DNA of 64,000 nt from Pedobacter mucosus (GTDB lineage Bacteria > Bacteroidota > Bacteroidia > Sphingobacteriales > Sphingobacteriaceae): the NCBI RefSeq assembly GCF_022200785.1, contig NZ_CP087585.1, forward strand, positions 806,001 through 870,000. The letters run 5' to 3'. A model generated the notes under the pieces. That model ran no database searches. It saw only the letters and a list, made by a program, of their open reading frames with translations, and was not told where the DNA came from. Every line of letters begins with the position of its first letter. Position 1 is the first letter of the stretch. The translations under genes and the position numbers were made by a program. Positions 7,960-16,834 of the stretch are shown here, one piece after another.

Positions 7960-8910
7960 ATGGATATATCAGTCGTAGTGCCCTTGTATAATGAAGATGA
8001 ATCCTTGCCGGAATTAACGGCTTGGATTGCTAAAGTTATGAATGATAATAATTTCAGCTATGAAGTTATATTGGTTGATGATGGCAGTACCGATAAATCT
8101 TGGGATGTAATTGAATCCTTAAAAACTCAAAATAATAACATTAAAGGGATTAAATTCAGAAGAAATTACGGAAAATCTGCAGCTTTAAATGTTGCTTTTG
8201 AGGCTACTCAAGGTGATGTTATTATCACTATGGATGCCGATTTACAAGATAGTCCGGATGAAATACCTGAGTTATACCGTCGCATAAAAGAGGAAAAACT
8301 AGATTTAATTTCCGGCTGGAAAAAGAAACGTTACGATCCGATTACGAAAACAATACCTACAAAACTATTTAACGCAGCTACTCGTAAAATGAGCGGAATT
8401 GAATTGAATGATTTTAATTGTGGTTTAAAAGCTTATCGCAGTGATGTAATAAAAACCATCGAAGTTTATGGAGAAATGCATCGGTATATTCCTGTTATTG
8501 CGAAATGGGCGGGATTTAGTAAAATATCGGAGCAGGTTGTAGAACACAGAGCCCGTAAGTATGGAACAACAAAATTTGGCTTCAGCCGATTTATTAATGG
8601 ATTTTTAGATTTACTTTCCATTTTTTTTGTTGGCAAATTTGGCAAGCGACCAATGCACTTTTTTGGTTCATTGGGTGTTTTAAGTTTTTTAGTAGGAACA
8701 TTTATGGCGCTATGGATGATCGGCGAAAAGCTTTATCATATTGCTGCTCATATCGCTTATAGACGAGAAATAACCGATCAGCCTTTATTCTATATTGCTT
8801 TAGTTGCAATTGTGGTTGGCTCTCAAATGTTTTTAACAGGTTTTGTTGCTGAATTGGTAACACGAAATGCACCTGAAAGAAATCAGTATCTTATTGAAAA
8901 AAGGGTGTAG
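7960..8910 (+). CDS. Family 2 glycosyltransferase with two membrane helices (DPM1/GtrB type)
   Basis: A 316-residue enzyme. The N-terminus is a GT-A domain: VVPLYNEDESLPEL (5-18), ILVDDGSTDKSW with the first Asp pair, and ITMDADLQDSPDEIPEL containing the DxD-like metal motif DAD and the QDSP signature of polyprenyl-phosphate glycosyltransferases. Two membrane helices close the protein (near 236-258 and 277-300). Enzymes of this kind move a sugar from a nucleotide donor to undecaprenyl phosphate on the cytoplasmic face. The sugar cannot be told from sequence. A second GT2 gene follows at 8985, and then a membrane protein, probably one envelope glycan operon. Confidence 0.9.
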   Translation: MDISVVVPLYNEDESLPELTAWIAKVMNDNNFSYEVILVDDGSTDKSWDVIESLKTQNNNIKGIKFRRNYGKSAALNVAFEATQGDVIITMDADLQDSPDEIPELYRRIKEEKLDLISGWKKKRYDPITKTIPTKLFNAATRKMSGIELNDFNCGLKAYRSDVIKTIEVYGEMHRYIPVIAKWAGFSKISEQVVEHRARKYGTTKFGFSRFINGFLDLLSIFFVGKFGKRPMHFFGSLGVLSFLVGTFMALWMIGEKLYHIAAHIAYRREITDQPLFYIALVAIVVGSQMFLTGFVAELVTRNAPERNQYLIEKRV

Positions 8911-8984
8911 GTTTAAAGGTTTAAGGCGTAAGTTTTCGTGCCAAATCCCTCTACCGTTAAACCCTCTACCTTCAACCTTTAAAC

Positions 8985-9953
8985 ATGTTTTTCTCCATTA
9001 TAATTCCACTTTATAATCGTCCTCAAGAAATTGATGAGCTTTTGCATACCCTAACCAAGCAGACTTATTTACAGTTTGAAGTTTTGATTATTGAAGATGG
9101 ATCCAAACAAGATGCCAAATCAATTGTGGATTCTTATACCGATCAACTCGATATAAAATATTATGTAAAGGAAAATGCCGGACAAGGTTTTGCTCGCAAT
9201 TTTGGTTTTGAAAGAGCTAAGGGCGATTACTTTGTGATTTTTGATTCAGATTGTTTAATCCCTGAAGATTACCTCGAGATTGTTAAAAATTATCTATACG
9301 AGCACCATTTAGATGCTTATGGAGGTCCGGATGCGGCGCATGAAAGTTTTACGCCTGTTCAAAAGGCGATTAGCTATGCAATGACTTCTCCATTCACCAC
9401 TGGAGGCATTCGCGGAAATAAAAAACATGTCGGTCAGTTTCATCCTCGTAGTTTTAATATGGGTGTTTCTCGCCAAGCTTGGGAGCAAGTTGGTGGATTT
9501 ATACTAACCAGATTAGGAGAAGATATAGAATACAGCATCAGAATTCAAAGCAAGGGATTTAAAATCGGCTTAATTCCAGAAGCCAAGGTTTACCATAAAC
9601 GAAGAACAAGTTTTAGTCAGTTTTATAAGCAATTGCACTTTTTTGGCAGAGCAAGGATTAATATTTATAAACACTTCCCAAAAGAAATGAAGTTGGTTCA
9701 CTTTTTTCCTGCGGCATTTACATTATTTGTAGGCTTCACTATTGTAATGAATCTCTTATATCAGCCTTTAGCGGAAATCTGCAATATTTTTATGCTAATT
9801 TACTTTATGTTGATATTTTTTCACTCTTGGTTTGTAAACAAAAGTTTAAAAGTTGCATTTTTGAGCATCATATCTTCCTTTATCCAATTAACGGCTTATG
9901 GCCTTGGCTTTATACAGGATTTATTTAAAAGAGTAGTATTTAAACAGCAATGA
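8985..9953 (+). CDS. Family 2 glycosyltransferase
   Basis: A 322-residue GT-A enzyme: FFSIIIPLYNRPQEIDELL (2-20), LIIEDGSKQDA, and VIFDSDCLIPEDYL with the DSD metal-binding motif. LGEDIEYSIRIQSKGFKIG is the ED acceptor-side motif that supplies the catalytic base. Two membrane-spanning stretches lie at the C-terminus (about 240-290). It probably transfers a sugar during surface polysaccharide or glycolipid synthesis; donor and acceptor are unknown. It shares four bases (ATGA, 9950-9953) with the following membrane-protein gene. The leader holds a direct repeat of CCCTCTACC that can pair with an AAGGTTTAA tract just upstream. Confidence 0.88.
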   Translation: MFFSIIIPLYNRPQEIDELLHTLTKQTYLQFEVLIIEDGSKQDAKSIVDSYTDQLDIKYYVKENAGQGFARNFGFERAKGDYFVIFDSDCLIPEDYLEIVKNYLYEHHLDAYGGPDAAHESFTPVQKAISYAMTSPFTTGGIRGNKKHVGQFHPRSFNMGVSRQAWEQVGGFILTRLGEDIEYSIRIQSKGFKIGLIPEAKVYHKRRTSFSQFYKQLHFFGRARINIYKHFPKEMKLVHFFPAAFTLFVGFTIVMNLLYQPLAEICNIFMLIYFMLIFFHSWFVNKSLKVAFLSIISSFIQLTAYGLGFIQDLFKRVVFKQQ

Positions 9954-10777
9954 TAAATTATTTAAAAGAAAGTACTTTCGCCGTAAATGATGTAATTCAG
10001 AAGGCATGGAGCATCACCAAAAAACATTATTTTTCTATTGCTACATTATGTTTTTTGATGTTTATTACGGCAAGTGCTTCCAGTTTAATGGCGTTTTTTA
10101 TTAAAGATGTTAGTAAGGTATTAAGTGTTATCATGGCGCTGATTTTTGTCTTTTTATATTTTACCATCAATCTTTCTTTGTTTAAATATATTTTCCATCT
10201 GATGGATGATGAGGAAAACGATGTTAAAATTGTAGATACGCTACCGACAAGGCAACAAATTATTCGATTTTTAATTGCTACTTTATATTTTATTGGTTGT
10301 ATACTTTTTATTGGCTTAATTTTATTTCCGATTTTATACGTTTTAGATCCTGTTTTAAGATATTTGGTTAAGATAGGATGGGTGAGTAGTTTTAACGAAA
10401 CTGGTGTCGTAATTACACAAGTTGCAGTTGGTATTGCTATTTTAGCTCTATTTATTACTTGGTTAAGAATTTCATTTTTCCCGTTTTTTATCATTGATAA
10501 AAATGCTGCTCCATTTGAATCCATTAAATTGAGTTTAGCTATAACCAAGGGGAATTTTACTAAAATTTTATTATTGTTACTGGTTTTAGGCGGAGGATAT
10601 TTAATTTATTTATTGTTCAACTTGTTGCAATGGCCTTTTGTAGCTTTTATAGTCAATATTTTAAGCTCATTTATTATTGTTCCACTTTCAAGCGTTGCTT
10701 TAACTGTTGCTTACCGTAAAATAGCAAGTGAATACAAAGGTGATGAGCATCCAGATATTTTACATAATATCGTTTAA
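9950..10777 (+). CDS. Polytopic membrane protein of unknown function
   Basis: A 275-residue protein with about six hydrophobic helices (near 27-48, 56-78, 105-130, 158-180, 200-220 and 228-252) and short loops. No catalytic motif is visible. The layout resembles glycerophosphoryl-diester-phosphodiesterase membrane-domain or DUF975-type proteins of Gram-positive and Bacteroidota genomes, but I cannot assign it. The ATG overlaps the stop of the preceding glycosyltransferase, which suggests a shared role in envelope glycan assembly or transport. Confidence 0.72.
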   Translation: MINYLKESTFAVNDVIQKAWSITKKHYFSIATLCFLMFITASASSLMAFFIKDVSKVLSVIMALIFVFLYFTINLSLFKYIFHLMDDEENDVKIVDTLPTRQQIIRFLIATLYFIGCILFIGLILFPILYVLDPVLRYLVKIGWVSSFNETGVVITQVAVGIAILALFITWLRISFFPFFIIDKNAAPFESIKLSLAITKGNFTKILLLLLVLGGGYLIYLLFNLLQWPFVAFIVNILSSFIIVPLSSVALTVAYRKIASEYKGDEHPDILHNIV

Positions 10778-10875
10778 TCCTTAAAGGGGCTTTAACATCC
10801 CTAGATAACATGCTTATAATTAAAAAAGTAAATATTAATATTGAAATGGAGAAGCCACTTTAGAGGTTTGGTGTT

Positions 10876-12375
10876 ATGGGACTTAAAGCAGCATTAAGTA
10901 AGCCTTTCGCAGCATTTGCAGTGTGGCAAATTGAAAAATGGAAAAATAATGCCGTAAATGCTCAGCATAAAATTCTTAAAAAACTTATAGATAGTGCTAA
11001 AGAAACAGCATTTGGACAAGATCATCATTTTGCCGAAATAAAAACATACAACGATTTTAAAAAATACATTCCCATTCGGGATTATGAAGGCTTGAAACCT
11101 TACGTAGATCGTGTTGTAAAAGGCGAATCAGATGTACTTTGGAGCGGAAAGCCACTTTATTTTGCGAAGACTTCTGGAACGACATCAGGTGTTAAATATA
11201 TTCCTTTATCAAGAGAATCTATGCCTGAACATATTAAAGCAGCTAGAAACGCGATCTTAACCTACATTAATGAAACTGGAAAAACCAATTTCGTTAATGG
11301 AAAAATGATTTTCCTTCAAGGTAGTCCGATTTTAAATGTTAAAAATGGCATCAATGTAGGCAGGTTATCAGGAATTGTAGCCCATCATGTTCCTGGTTAT
11401 CTTCAAAAAAATAGGTTGCCATCTTTAGAGACTAATATTATAGAAGATTGGGAGCAAAAAGTTGATGCGATTGTTGAGGAAACTATTAACGAAAACATGA
11501 CTTTAATTTCTGGGATCCCGCCATGGGTGCAGATGTATTTTGATAAGCTTTCAGAAAAATCAGGCGGAAAGAAAATAGCAGAGATCTTTAAGAATTTCGA
11601 TTTGTTTATTTACGGCGGTGTAAATTTCGAGCCATATCGAGCAAAAATTGAACAAAGCATTGGAAAGAAAATCGATTCAATTGAAACATATCCAGCATCT
11701 GAAGGGTTCATTGCTTATCAAGATTCGCAAAAAGATAAGGGTTTGTTATTATTGGCTGATGCAGGGATATTTTATGAATTTATTCCAACAGACGAATTTT
11801 ATAATGAGAATCCTACAAGATTGTCACTCGGAGAAATCAAGTTAGAAACCAATTATGCTTTAATCCTCAATACAAATGCAGGTTTGTGGGGTTACAATAT
11901 TGGCGATACCGTAAAATTTGTTTCTAGAAACCCATATAAAATTGTAGTAACCGGTAGAATTAAACATTTTATATCTGCCTTTGGAGAACATGTTATTGGG
12001 GAAGAAGTTGAGCATGCACTTTTGACTGTTGCGAATGCAGAAAATGTAGAGATTACGGAGTTTACAGTTGCTCCACAAGTAATTTCAATAGATGGAGGAT
12101 TGCCATATCATGAATGGTTTATAGAGTTTTCAACAGTACCAAAAGACATTGCTGCTTTCAGCAAAAAAGTTGATGAAGCTTTACAAAAGAAAAATATTTA
12201 TTACTTTGATTTAATCAAGGGAAACATCCTTCAGCCTTTAATAATACGTACTTTGCAAAAGGATGCCTTTGTAAATTATATGAAAAGTGAGGGGAAATTG
12301 GGTGGACAAAATAAGGTTCCAAGGTTAAGTAATGATAGGAAGTTGGCAGATGAGTTGAATAAGTATATTGTTTAG
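10876..12375 (+). CDS. GH3 (auxin-responsive promoter)-family acyl-adenylate enzyme
   Basis: A 499-residue protein of the GH3 branch of the ANL (acyl-CoA synthetase/luciferase) superfamily. The ATP-phosphate loop is visible as AKTSGTTSGVKYIP (residues about 96-109), followed by the hinge-side region YPASEGFIAYQ and the C-terminal lid with GRIKHFISAFGEHVIGEEVEHAL. In plants GH3 enzymes conjugate amino acids to acyl acids such as indole acetate; the bacterial homologues common in Bacteroidota have no established substrate. No neighbouring genes suggest one. Full length and intact motifs point to an active adenylating enzyme. Confidence 0.88.
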   Translation: MGLKAALSKPFAAFAVWQIEKWKNNAVNAQHKILKKLIDSAKETAFGQDHHFAEIKTYNDFKKYIPIRDYEGLKPYVDRVVKGESDVLWSGKPLYFAKTSGTTSGVKYIPLSRESMPEHIKAARNAILTYINETGKTNFVNGKMIFLQGSPILNVKNGINVGRLSGIVAHHVPGYLQKNRLPSLETNIIEDWEQKVDAIVEETINENMTLISGIPPWVQMYFDKLSEKSGGKKIAEIFKNFDLFIYGGVNFEPYRAKIEQSIGKKIDSIETYPASEGFIAYQDSQKDKGLLLLADAGIFYEFIPTDEFYNENPTRLSLGEIKLETNYALILNTNAGLWGYNIGDTVKFVSRNPYKIVVTGRIKHFISAFGEHVIGEEVEHALLTVANAENVEITEFTVAPQVISIDGGLPYHEWFIEFSTVPKDIAAFSKKVDEALQKKNIYYFDLIKGNILQPLIIRTLQKDAFVNYMKSEGKLGGQNKVPRLSNDRKLADELNKYIV

Positions 12376-12387
12376 CTTAGTTTGTAG

Positions 12388-12411
12388 TTGCGAGGAAGCA
12401 CGACGCGGCAA
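12388..12411 (+). repeat. Family B dispersed repeat fragment
   Basis: GCGAGGAAGCACGACGCGGC and the following AATC are a short fragment of the TTGCGA...GAAGCAATC element that recurs at 34.44, 34.66, 40.61 (reverse), 51.4, 51.69 and 51.96 kb. It lies directly before a family A element. Confidence 0.6.
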
Positions 12412-12419
12412 TCTTTTTT

Positions 12420-12581
12420 TGTCATGGCCAGACGGGCTTTTTCTTTTGACACCAAAAGAAACAAAGGTGTCGGCTTAAAATTTTTCTATTTAAGTAAATG
12501 CTTTGGCTTTGATTTGCTGCCCGAAAAATTTGTGAAGCCGATCTGAGTAGAACGAAGAAACAGTGCTTTGGCTTAGCTAAG
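12420..12581 (+). repeat. Family A structured dispersed repeat, copy 1
   Basis: This non-coding block between the GH3-like gene and dxr holds: hairpin TTTCTTTTG/CAAAAGAAA (12440-12448 with 12453-12461); an alternative hairpin GACACC/GGTGTC (12448-12453 with 12466-12471); and a long-range stem TCGGCTT (12470-12476) with AAGCCGA (12535-12541), continued by AAATTTTTC (12478-12486) with GAAAAATTT (12523-12531), around a 36-nt loop. The tail ends in GGCTTAGCTAAG. The other copies at 33.5 and 51.5 kb keep the pairing with different bases. Confidence 0.78.
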
Positions 12582-12634
12582 TGGAACTGCAATATTAAAA
12601 TAAGGTTGCTATAAATCATTATAAGAATTAAAAA

Positions 12635-13795
12635 TTGAAAAACATAACCATATTAGGTTCTACAGGAAGTGTAGGTACACAGGCACTCGAGGTAATTCGA
12701 GAAAACCCATCGATCTTTAAGGTTTCTGTTTTATCTGCATTAAAAAATTCGGCATTGCTAATTCAACAGGCTAAAGAATTTAAACCAGATGTTGTGGTAA
12801 TTTGCGATGAGGATCAATATTTAGAGGTAAAAAATGCGTTATCACCTTTAGGTATAACGGTTTTAGCTGGTATTGAAGCTTTAACAGAAGTTGCTATTCA
12901 TCCACAAAGTGATATCGTTTTAACAGCTCTAATGGGTTCAGTTGGCCTAAAACCCACTATTGCAGCTATTAAAGCTGGAAAAGACATCGCGTTGGCGAAT
13001 AAAGAAACTTTAGTTGTAGCCGGAGAACTAGTAACCCAGCTTGCTAAAGAATACAAGGTTAAAATTCTTCCTGTTGATTCAGAACACTCCGCGATTTTTC
13101 AATGCTTGGTAGGGGAAGAGCAGAATGAAATTGAGAAGATTTATCTGACAGCATCAGGCGGACCATTTCTTGGGAAAAGTAAAGACTTTTTAAATTCGGT
13201 AAAAAAAGAGCAAGCCTTGAAACACCCAAACTGGGTTATGGGCGCTAAAATTACGATCGATTCCGCTTCATTAATGAATAAAGGTTTAGAGGTTATTGAG
13301 GCGAAGTGGTTGTTCAATCTGGATGTAGATCAAATTGACGTGATTGTTCATTCGCAATCCATTATTCATTCTATAGTACAGTTTACGGATGGATCTATGA
13401 AAGCGCAAATGGGCGTTCCAGATATGAAATTGCCCATTCAATATGCTTTAAATTATCCTGATAGGCTAAAAAACAATTTTAAACGTTTTAACTTCTTAGA
13501 TCATCCAAACTTTAGCTTCCAGAAAGCAGATATAGAAACTTTCAGAAATTTAGAATTGGCTTTTACATCCTTAAAAAAAGGCGGAAATATGCCTTGCATT
13601 CTAAATGCAGCGAATGAAATTGTTGTAGAGGCTTTTCTAAAAGATAAGATTGGTTTTCTGCAGATGAGCGATGTTATTGAGCAATGTATGGAAGAAATAA
13701 AGTTTATTGAGCAGCCAGAATTAAGTGATTATTTAGAAACTGACAAACATAGCCGTATCTTAGCGGCCGAATTAGTAACAAAAAGTATAAATTAA
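12635..13795 (+). CDS. dxr: 1-deoxy-D-xylulose 5-phosphate reductoisomerase
   Basis: A 386-residue cytoplasmic enzyme of the MEP isoprenoid pathway; it turns 1-deoxy-D-xylulose 5-phosphate into 2-C-methyl-D-erythritol 4-phosphate using NADPH. The N-terminal NADPH loop ITILGSTGSVGTQALEV, the IALANKETLVVAGE segment, the metal-binding ILPVDSEHSAIFQCL (with the Asp-Ser-Glu motif), LTASGGPFLG, and MGAKITIDSASLMNKGLEVIEA are all intact. Length is normal for the family. The only fitting start is TTG at 12635, directly before the conserved LGSTG loop. The rseP gene follows after 29 bp, a pairing common in Bacteroidota. Confidence 0.96.
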   Translation: MKNITILGSTGSVGTQALEVIRENPSIFKVSVLSALKNSALLIQQAKEFKPDVVVICDEDQYLEVKNALSPLGITVLAGIEALTEVAIHPQSDIVLTALMGSVGLKPTIAAIKAGKDIALANKETLVVAGELVTQLAKEYKVKILPVDSEHSAIFQCLVGEEQNEIEKIYLTASGGPFLGKSKDFLNSVKKEQALKHPNWVMGAKITIDSASLMNKGLEVIEAKWLFNLDVDQIDVIVHSQSIIHSIVQFTDGSMKAQMGVPDMKLPIQYALNYPDRLKNNFKRFNFLDHPNFSFQKADIETFRNLELAFTSLKKGGNMPCILNAANEIVVEAFLKDKIGFLQMSDVIEQCMEEIKFIEQPELSDYLETDKHSRILAAELVTKSIN

Positions 13796-13824
13796 CATCT
13801 AACATAAAAATTTTATAATAGCGT

Positions 13825-15213
13825 ATGAATGGATTGATTATGGCGGGGCAGCTGTTGCTCGGATTGTCTTTATTGGTAATATTACACGAATTAGGGCATT
13901 TTTTGGCAGCAAGAGCATTTGGTATTAAAGTAGAAAAGTTTTATTTATTTTTTGATGCTTGGGGATTTAAACTTTTCAGTTTCAAAAGAGGTGATGTTGA
14001 ATATGGAGTGGGTTGGTTGCCACTTGGAGGTTACGTAAAAATAGCCGGAATGATTGATGAAAGTATGGACACCGAGCAAATGGCTCAACCAGCTCAACCT
14101 TGGGAATTTCGTTCTAAACCAGCTTGGCAACGTTTAATCGTAATGTTAGGCGGTATAATTGTAAATGTTATTGTTGGTATTTTCATTTTTTGGATGCTAA
14201 CCTTTAGCAAAGGTCAAACTTACATTGTAAATACTAAACTGGCCGATGGAATATCTGTTGGTGCAATAGGAAGAGATATTGGTCTTCAAAGTGGCGATAA
14301 AATTTTAGCCATCAATGGAAAAAAACTGATTCGTTTTGAAGATATTTTAAGCTCTAAAGTAATTTTTGGCGATGCGCAATTAACGGTTTTACGTGGTGAT
14401 AAAACGCTTTACGTAACGGTTCCAGATAATGTGCTGAATAAAATCTCAAAAAATGAAAAAGAGAATTTTATTTCGCCACGTTTCAAAATGGGAAGCATTA
14501 AAGAAGTTAGTGCACCTAATGAAAAGACAGATAGTCCTTCGTTTTTTGATAAATTATTTAGACGTGAAAGGGTTATTCCTGAATACCCAGCTTATGCTGC
14601 GGGAATTAAAGCCGGCGATAGTATTTTAAGCGTAAACGGAAAAGAAATTATTTTCTTTGATCAGTTTAAGGACGAAATCTCGAAAAATGTTGATAAACCA
14701 GTTGCTATCCATGCTTTGCGTAAGGGTAAAGCTGTTGATTTTAAATTAACGGTAACGGCTGATGGTATTATAGGCGTTATTCCTAATTTCAATGAACTTC
14801 CAACTGCACACGTAGATTATTCGTTCGCTGAAGCACTGCCCGTTGGTGCAAATATGGCTTGGAGTACTTTTGCTGATAATGCAAAAGGTATTGGCAAAAT
14901 GGTAACTGGAAAAGTAAGTGCCCGTAACATTAGCAGTCCGATTGGTATTGCAAAAGTTTATGGAAGTACATTTGATTGGGTAAAATTCTGGACATTAACA
15001 GGATTAATTTCAATGGCTTTAGCTTTTATGAACTTATTACCAATTCCTGGTTTAGACGGCGGTCATGTTGTTTTTTTATTAATCGAAATGGTACAACGAA
15101 AACCAGTAAGCGAAAAAGTTTTAGAGAAAGCTCAGCTTGTAGGTTTCGTAATATTAATTTGTTTAATGGTTTTTGCTTTTGGAAATGATATTTTAAAATC
15201 TTTCGGTAAGTAA
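13825..15213 (+). CDS. rseP: RIP metalloprotease RseP (site-2 protease)
   Basis: A 462-residue integral-membrane zinc protease. The active-site motif HELGH is at residues 21-25 in the first membrane helix, and the second zinc-ligand motif NLLPIPGLDGGHV is near the C-terminus. Between them lie two PDZ-like regions (about 130-210 and 255-320, with GDSILSVNGKEI). The family cuts membrane-anchored substrates within the bilayer, such as anti-sigma factors and leftover signal peptides. It lies 29 bp behind dxr and ends before a clear terminator, so it is likely the last gene of that transcript. Confidence 0.95.
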   Translation: MNGLIMAGQLLLGLSLLVILHELGHFLAARAFGIKVEKFYLFFDAWGFKLFSFKRGDVEYGVGWLPLGGYVKIAGMIDESMDTEQMAQPAQPWEFRSKPAWQRLIVMLGGIIVNVIVGIFIFWMLTFSKGQTYIVNTKLADGISVGAIGRDIGLQSGDKILAINGKKLIRFEDILSSKVIFGDAQLTVLRGDKTLYVTVPDNVLNKISKNEKENFISPRFKMGSIKEVSAPNEKTDSPSFFDKLFRRERVIPEYPAYAAGIKAGDSILSVNGKEIIFFDQFKDEISKNVDKPVAIHALRKGKAVDFKLTVTADGIIGVIPNFNELPTAHVDYSFAEALPVGANMAWSTFADNAKGIGKMVTGKVSARNISSPIGIAKVYGSTFDWVKFWTLTGLISMALAFMNLLPIPGLDGGHVVFLLIEMVQRKPVSEKVLEKAQLVGFVILICLMVFAFGNDILKSFGK

Positions 15214-15230
15214 TCCAAATTATAAAACTG

Positions 15231-15280
15231 CCGCAGTCGCTTTGTTTGATTTATTTCAATAACAGTGACTGCGGTTTTTT
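15231..15280 (+). terminator. Rho-independent terminator after rseP
   Basis: CCGCAGTC (15231-15238) pairs with GACTGCGG (15267-15274) and is followed directly by six T residues (15275-15280). Confidence 0.88.
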
Positions 15281-15294
15281 AATTTAACACGATA

Positions 15295-15840
15295 ATGAGC
15301 GAAGAAAAACTACAACCCAACTACTTTGATTTTTATGAGTTGCCCGTTCAGTTCAACCCTGATCAGCAAGCTGTAAAGGCAAAGTTTTATTCATTTAGTA
15401 AAGCATATCATCCAGATTTTTATGCGAATGAAAGCGATGAAAAGCAGCTGGAAGTATTGGATTTATCAACCTTAAATAATAAGGCGTATCAAACCTTAAG
15501 CAATCCTAAAAAGCGTTTAAAATATGTGTTAGAACTTAAAGGAGTAGTTTCTACAGACGAAGGATATCAACTTCCACAATCATTTTTAATGGAAATGATG
15601 GATGTAAACGAAGCGTTAATGGATTTAGAATTAGATCCGGATGCGGAAAGGTTGGCGCAAGTAAGCTTAGATGTAGATGAGATTGAAGTAAGCTTGCAAG
15701 ATGAATTAGAGAAACTTATCGAGCAATTTGATCAAAGTCCTATTGTTTCAGAAAGCTTACTTCCATCGATAAAGGACATATTTTATCGTCAGAAATATAT
15801 TTTAAGATTAAGAGAGCGATTACCTAAAGCAAGCTTATAG
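15295..15840 (+). CDS. hscB: Fe-S assembly co-chaperone HscB
   Basis: A 181-residue protein with an N-terminal J-domain of the HscB type (YFDFYELPVQF, then the HPD tripeptide at residues 39-41 in SKAYHPDFY) and a C-terminal helical domain of the IscU-binding kind (about 95-180, LMDVNEALMDLE region). HscB presents the scaffold IscU to the Hsp70 HscA during iron-sulfur cluster maturation. Here it stands alone after the rseP terminator, away from isc genes, which is usual in Bacteroidota. The match of architecture and length is good. Confidence 0.9.
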   Translation: MSEEKLQPNYFDFYELPVQFNPDQQAVKAKFYSFSKAYHPDFYANESDEKQLEVLDLSTLNNKAYQTLSNPKKRLKYVLELKGVVSTDEGYQLPQSFLMEMMDVNEALMDLELDPDAERLAQVSLDVDEIEVSLQDELEKLIEQFDQSPIVSESLLPSIKDIFYRQKYILRLRERLPKASL

Positions 15841-16030
15841 CGGATATGTGGGCGTTTATATGCCAGCTGCTAAATCTTGCTGAGCAGAAACAGCCAAAAG
15901 GTTGATGCTTTCATTACTAACGCAGGTTGCATATAAACAAATATCAATTCGATGCAACACTTGAATGTAAAATGATATTTTAATTTGTGATAATATCCTG
16001 CTTTGGGTTACATTCGATAAAATCAGATTC

Positions 16031-16324
16031 ATGAATAGCTCTTTATCAATTTTTCGCAAAGTTGCAGTGGCAGAAGGAATATCCTACTTGCTTTTATTAT
16101 TTGTGGCGATGCCACTCAAATATTTTGCTGATTTACCTTTATATGTGAAGTATACTGGGTGGGCGCACGGTTTATTATTTGTGCTTTATGCAGCAACTTT
16201 AGTTCTGGCTTGGCAAGAGCAAAAATGGAAATTTTTTAAAGTTGTTTTGATCTTTTTAGCGTCGCTTTTACCGTTTATGCCGTTTATCGTAGATCGAAAA
16301 CTTAAGGATGAAAGAGCAAAATAA
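16031..16324 (+). CDS. DUF3817 small membrane protein
   Basis: A 97-residue protein with three membrane helices (about 17-35, 42-62 and 68-88). The sequence KVAVAEGISYLLLLFVAMPLKY at the start and VKYTGWAHGLLFVLY in the middle are the hallmark of the DUF3817 family, whose function is not known; in Actinobacteria and Bacteroidota it is a stand-alone gene. About 190 bp before it hold no gene. It is followed, after 87 bp, by a tRNA gene with its own promoter. Confidence 0.86.
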   Translation: MNSSLSIFRKVAVAEGISYLLLLFVAMPLKYFADLPLYVKYTGWAHGLLFVLYAATLVLAWQEQKWKFFKVVLIFLASLLPFMPFIVDRKLKDERAK

Positions 16325-16360
16325 TGATTATCAACCTGTTAAAATTAAATTAGATTATTC

Positions 16361-16391
16361 TTGTGATTTTGCCTTGCGTTACATACATTTG
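16361..16391 (+). promoter_or_regulatory. Promoter of tRNA-Leu
   Basis: TTG at 16361-16363 and TACATTTG at 16384-16391 fit the Bacteroidota TTG-N20-TAnnTTTG promoter. Transcription would begin about a dozen bases before the mature tRNA. Confidence 0.65.
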
Positions 16392-16411
16392 CAGCCTTAT
16401 CTACTACAAAC

Positions 16412-16491
16412 GCCCGGCTGGCGGAACTGGTAGACGCGTCGGTCTCAAACACCGATAGGAAACTGTGCCGGTTCGATTCCGGCGCCGGGTA
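16412..16491 (+). tRNA. tRNA-Leu (anticodon CAA)
   Basis: The acceptor stem GCCCGGC (16412-16418) pairs with GCCGGGT (16484-16490), with discriminator A at 16491. The anticodon stem TCGGT/ACCGA encloses the loop CTCAAAC, giving anticodon CAA (codon UUG). The T arm GCCGG-TTCGATT-CCGGC is intact, and a variable arm is present as expected for leucine tRNA. CCA is not encoded. Its own promoter and terminator flank the gene. Confidence 0.95.
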
Positions 16492-16494
16492 CTT

Positions 16495-16536
16495 AACCGG
16501 AGAAGTTGCTTTTCAAAGCTTTCTCCGGTTTTTTTT
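16495..16536 (+). terminator. Rho-independent terminator after tRNA-Leu
   Basis: AACCGGAGAA (16495-16504) pairs with TTCTCCGGTT (16521-16530), and T residues run to 16536. Confidence 0.88.
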
Positions 16537-16834
16537 ATGCTCCAAACCAACGATAATTAGGTAAACTTCCAAAGTTCTAGGCTTAATTTATCACGCAAGT
16601 TTATAACTTAAATTACATACAACTAGACGATTTCCAAATATCAAAATCTTATAATTCGGCTTGAGTTAAATTTAATCGTTATCATCCCTGATAGTTTACA
16701 ATCTTCTATTCTGATCGTGTTCTTTATATTAAATCAGTATATTAGAAACAAATTAATTCAGTAGGGCAGGGAAATTATTAAGATGTAAGAAAGTTATTTT
16801 CTTCGCATCCCTATGAAAAAAAAACTCTTCAATA
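16537..16834. other. Intergenic stretch without a gene
   Basis: About 300 bp of AT-rich sequence between the tRNA terminator and the AraC-type regulator. I see no convincing reading frame, no strong hairpin and no clear TAnnTTTG promoter; it presumably carries the regulator's promoter. Confidence 0.6.

Noticed and set aside
12422..12619. Minus-strand reading frame of 65 codons across the first family A element
   Set aside because: It is a chance frame inside a structured repeat; its sequence follows the repeat, not a protein family.
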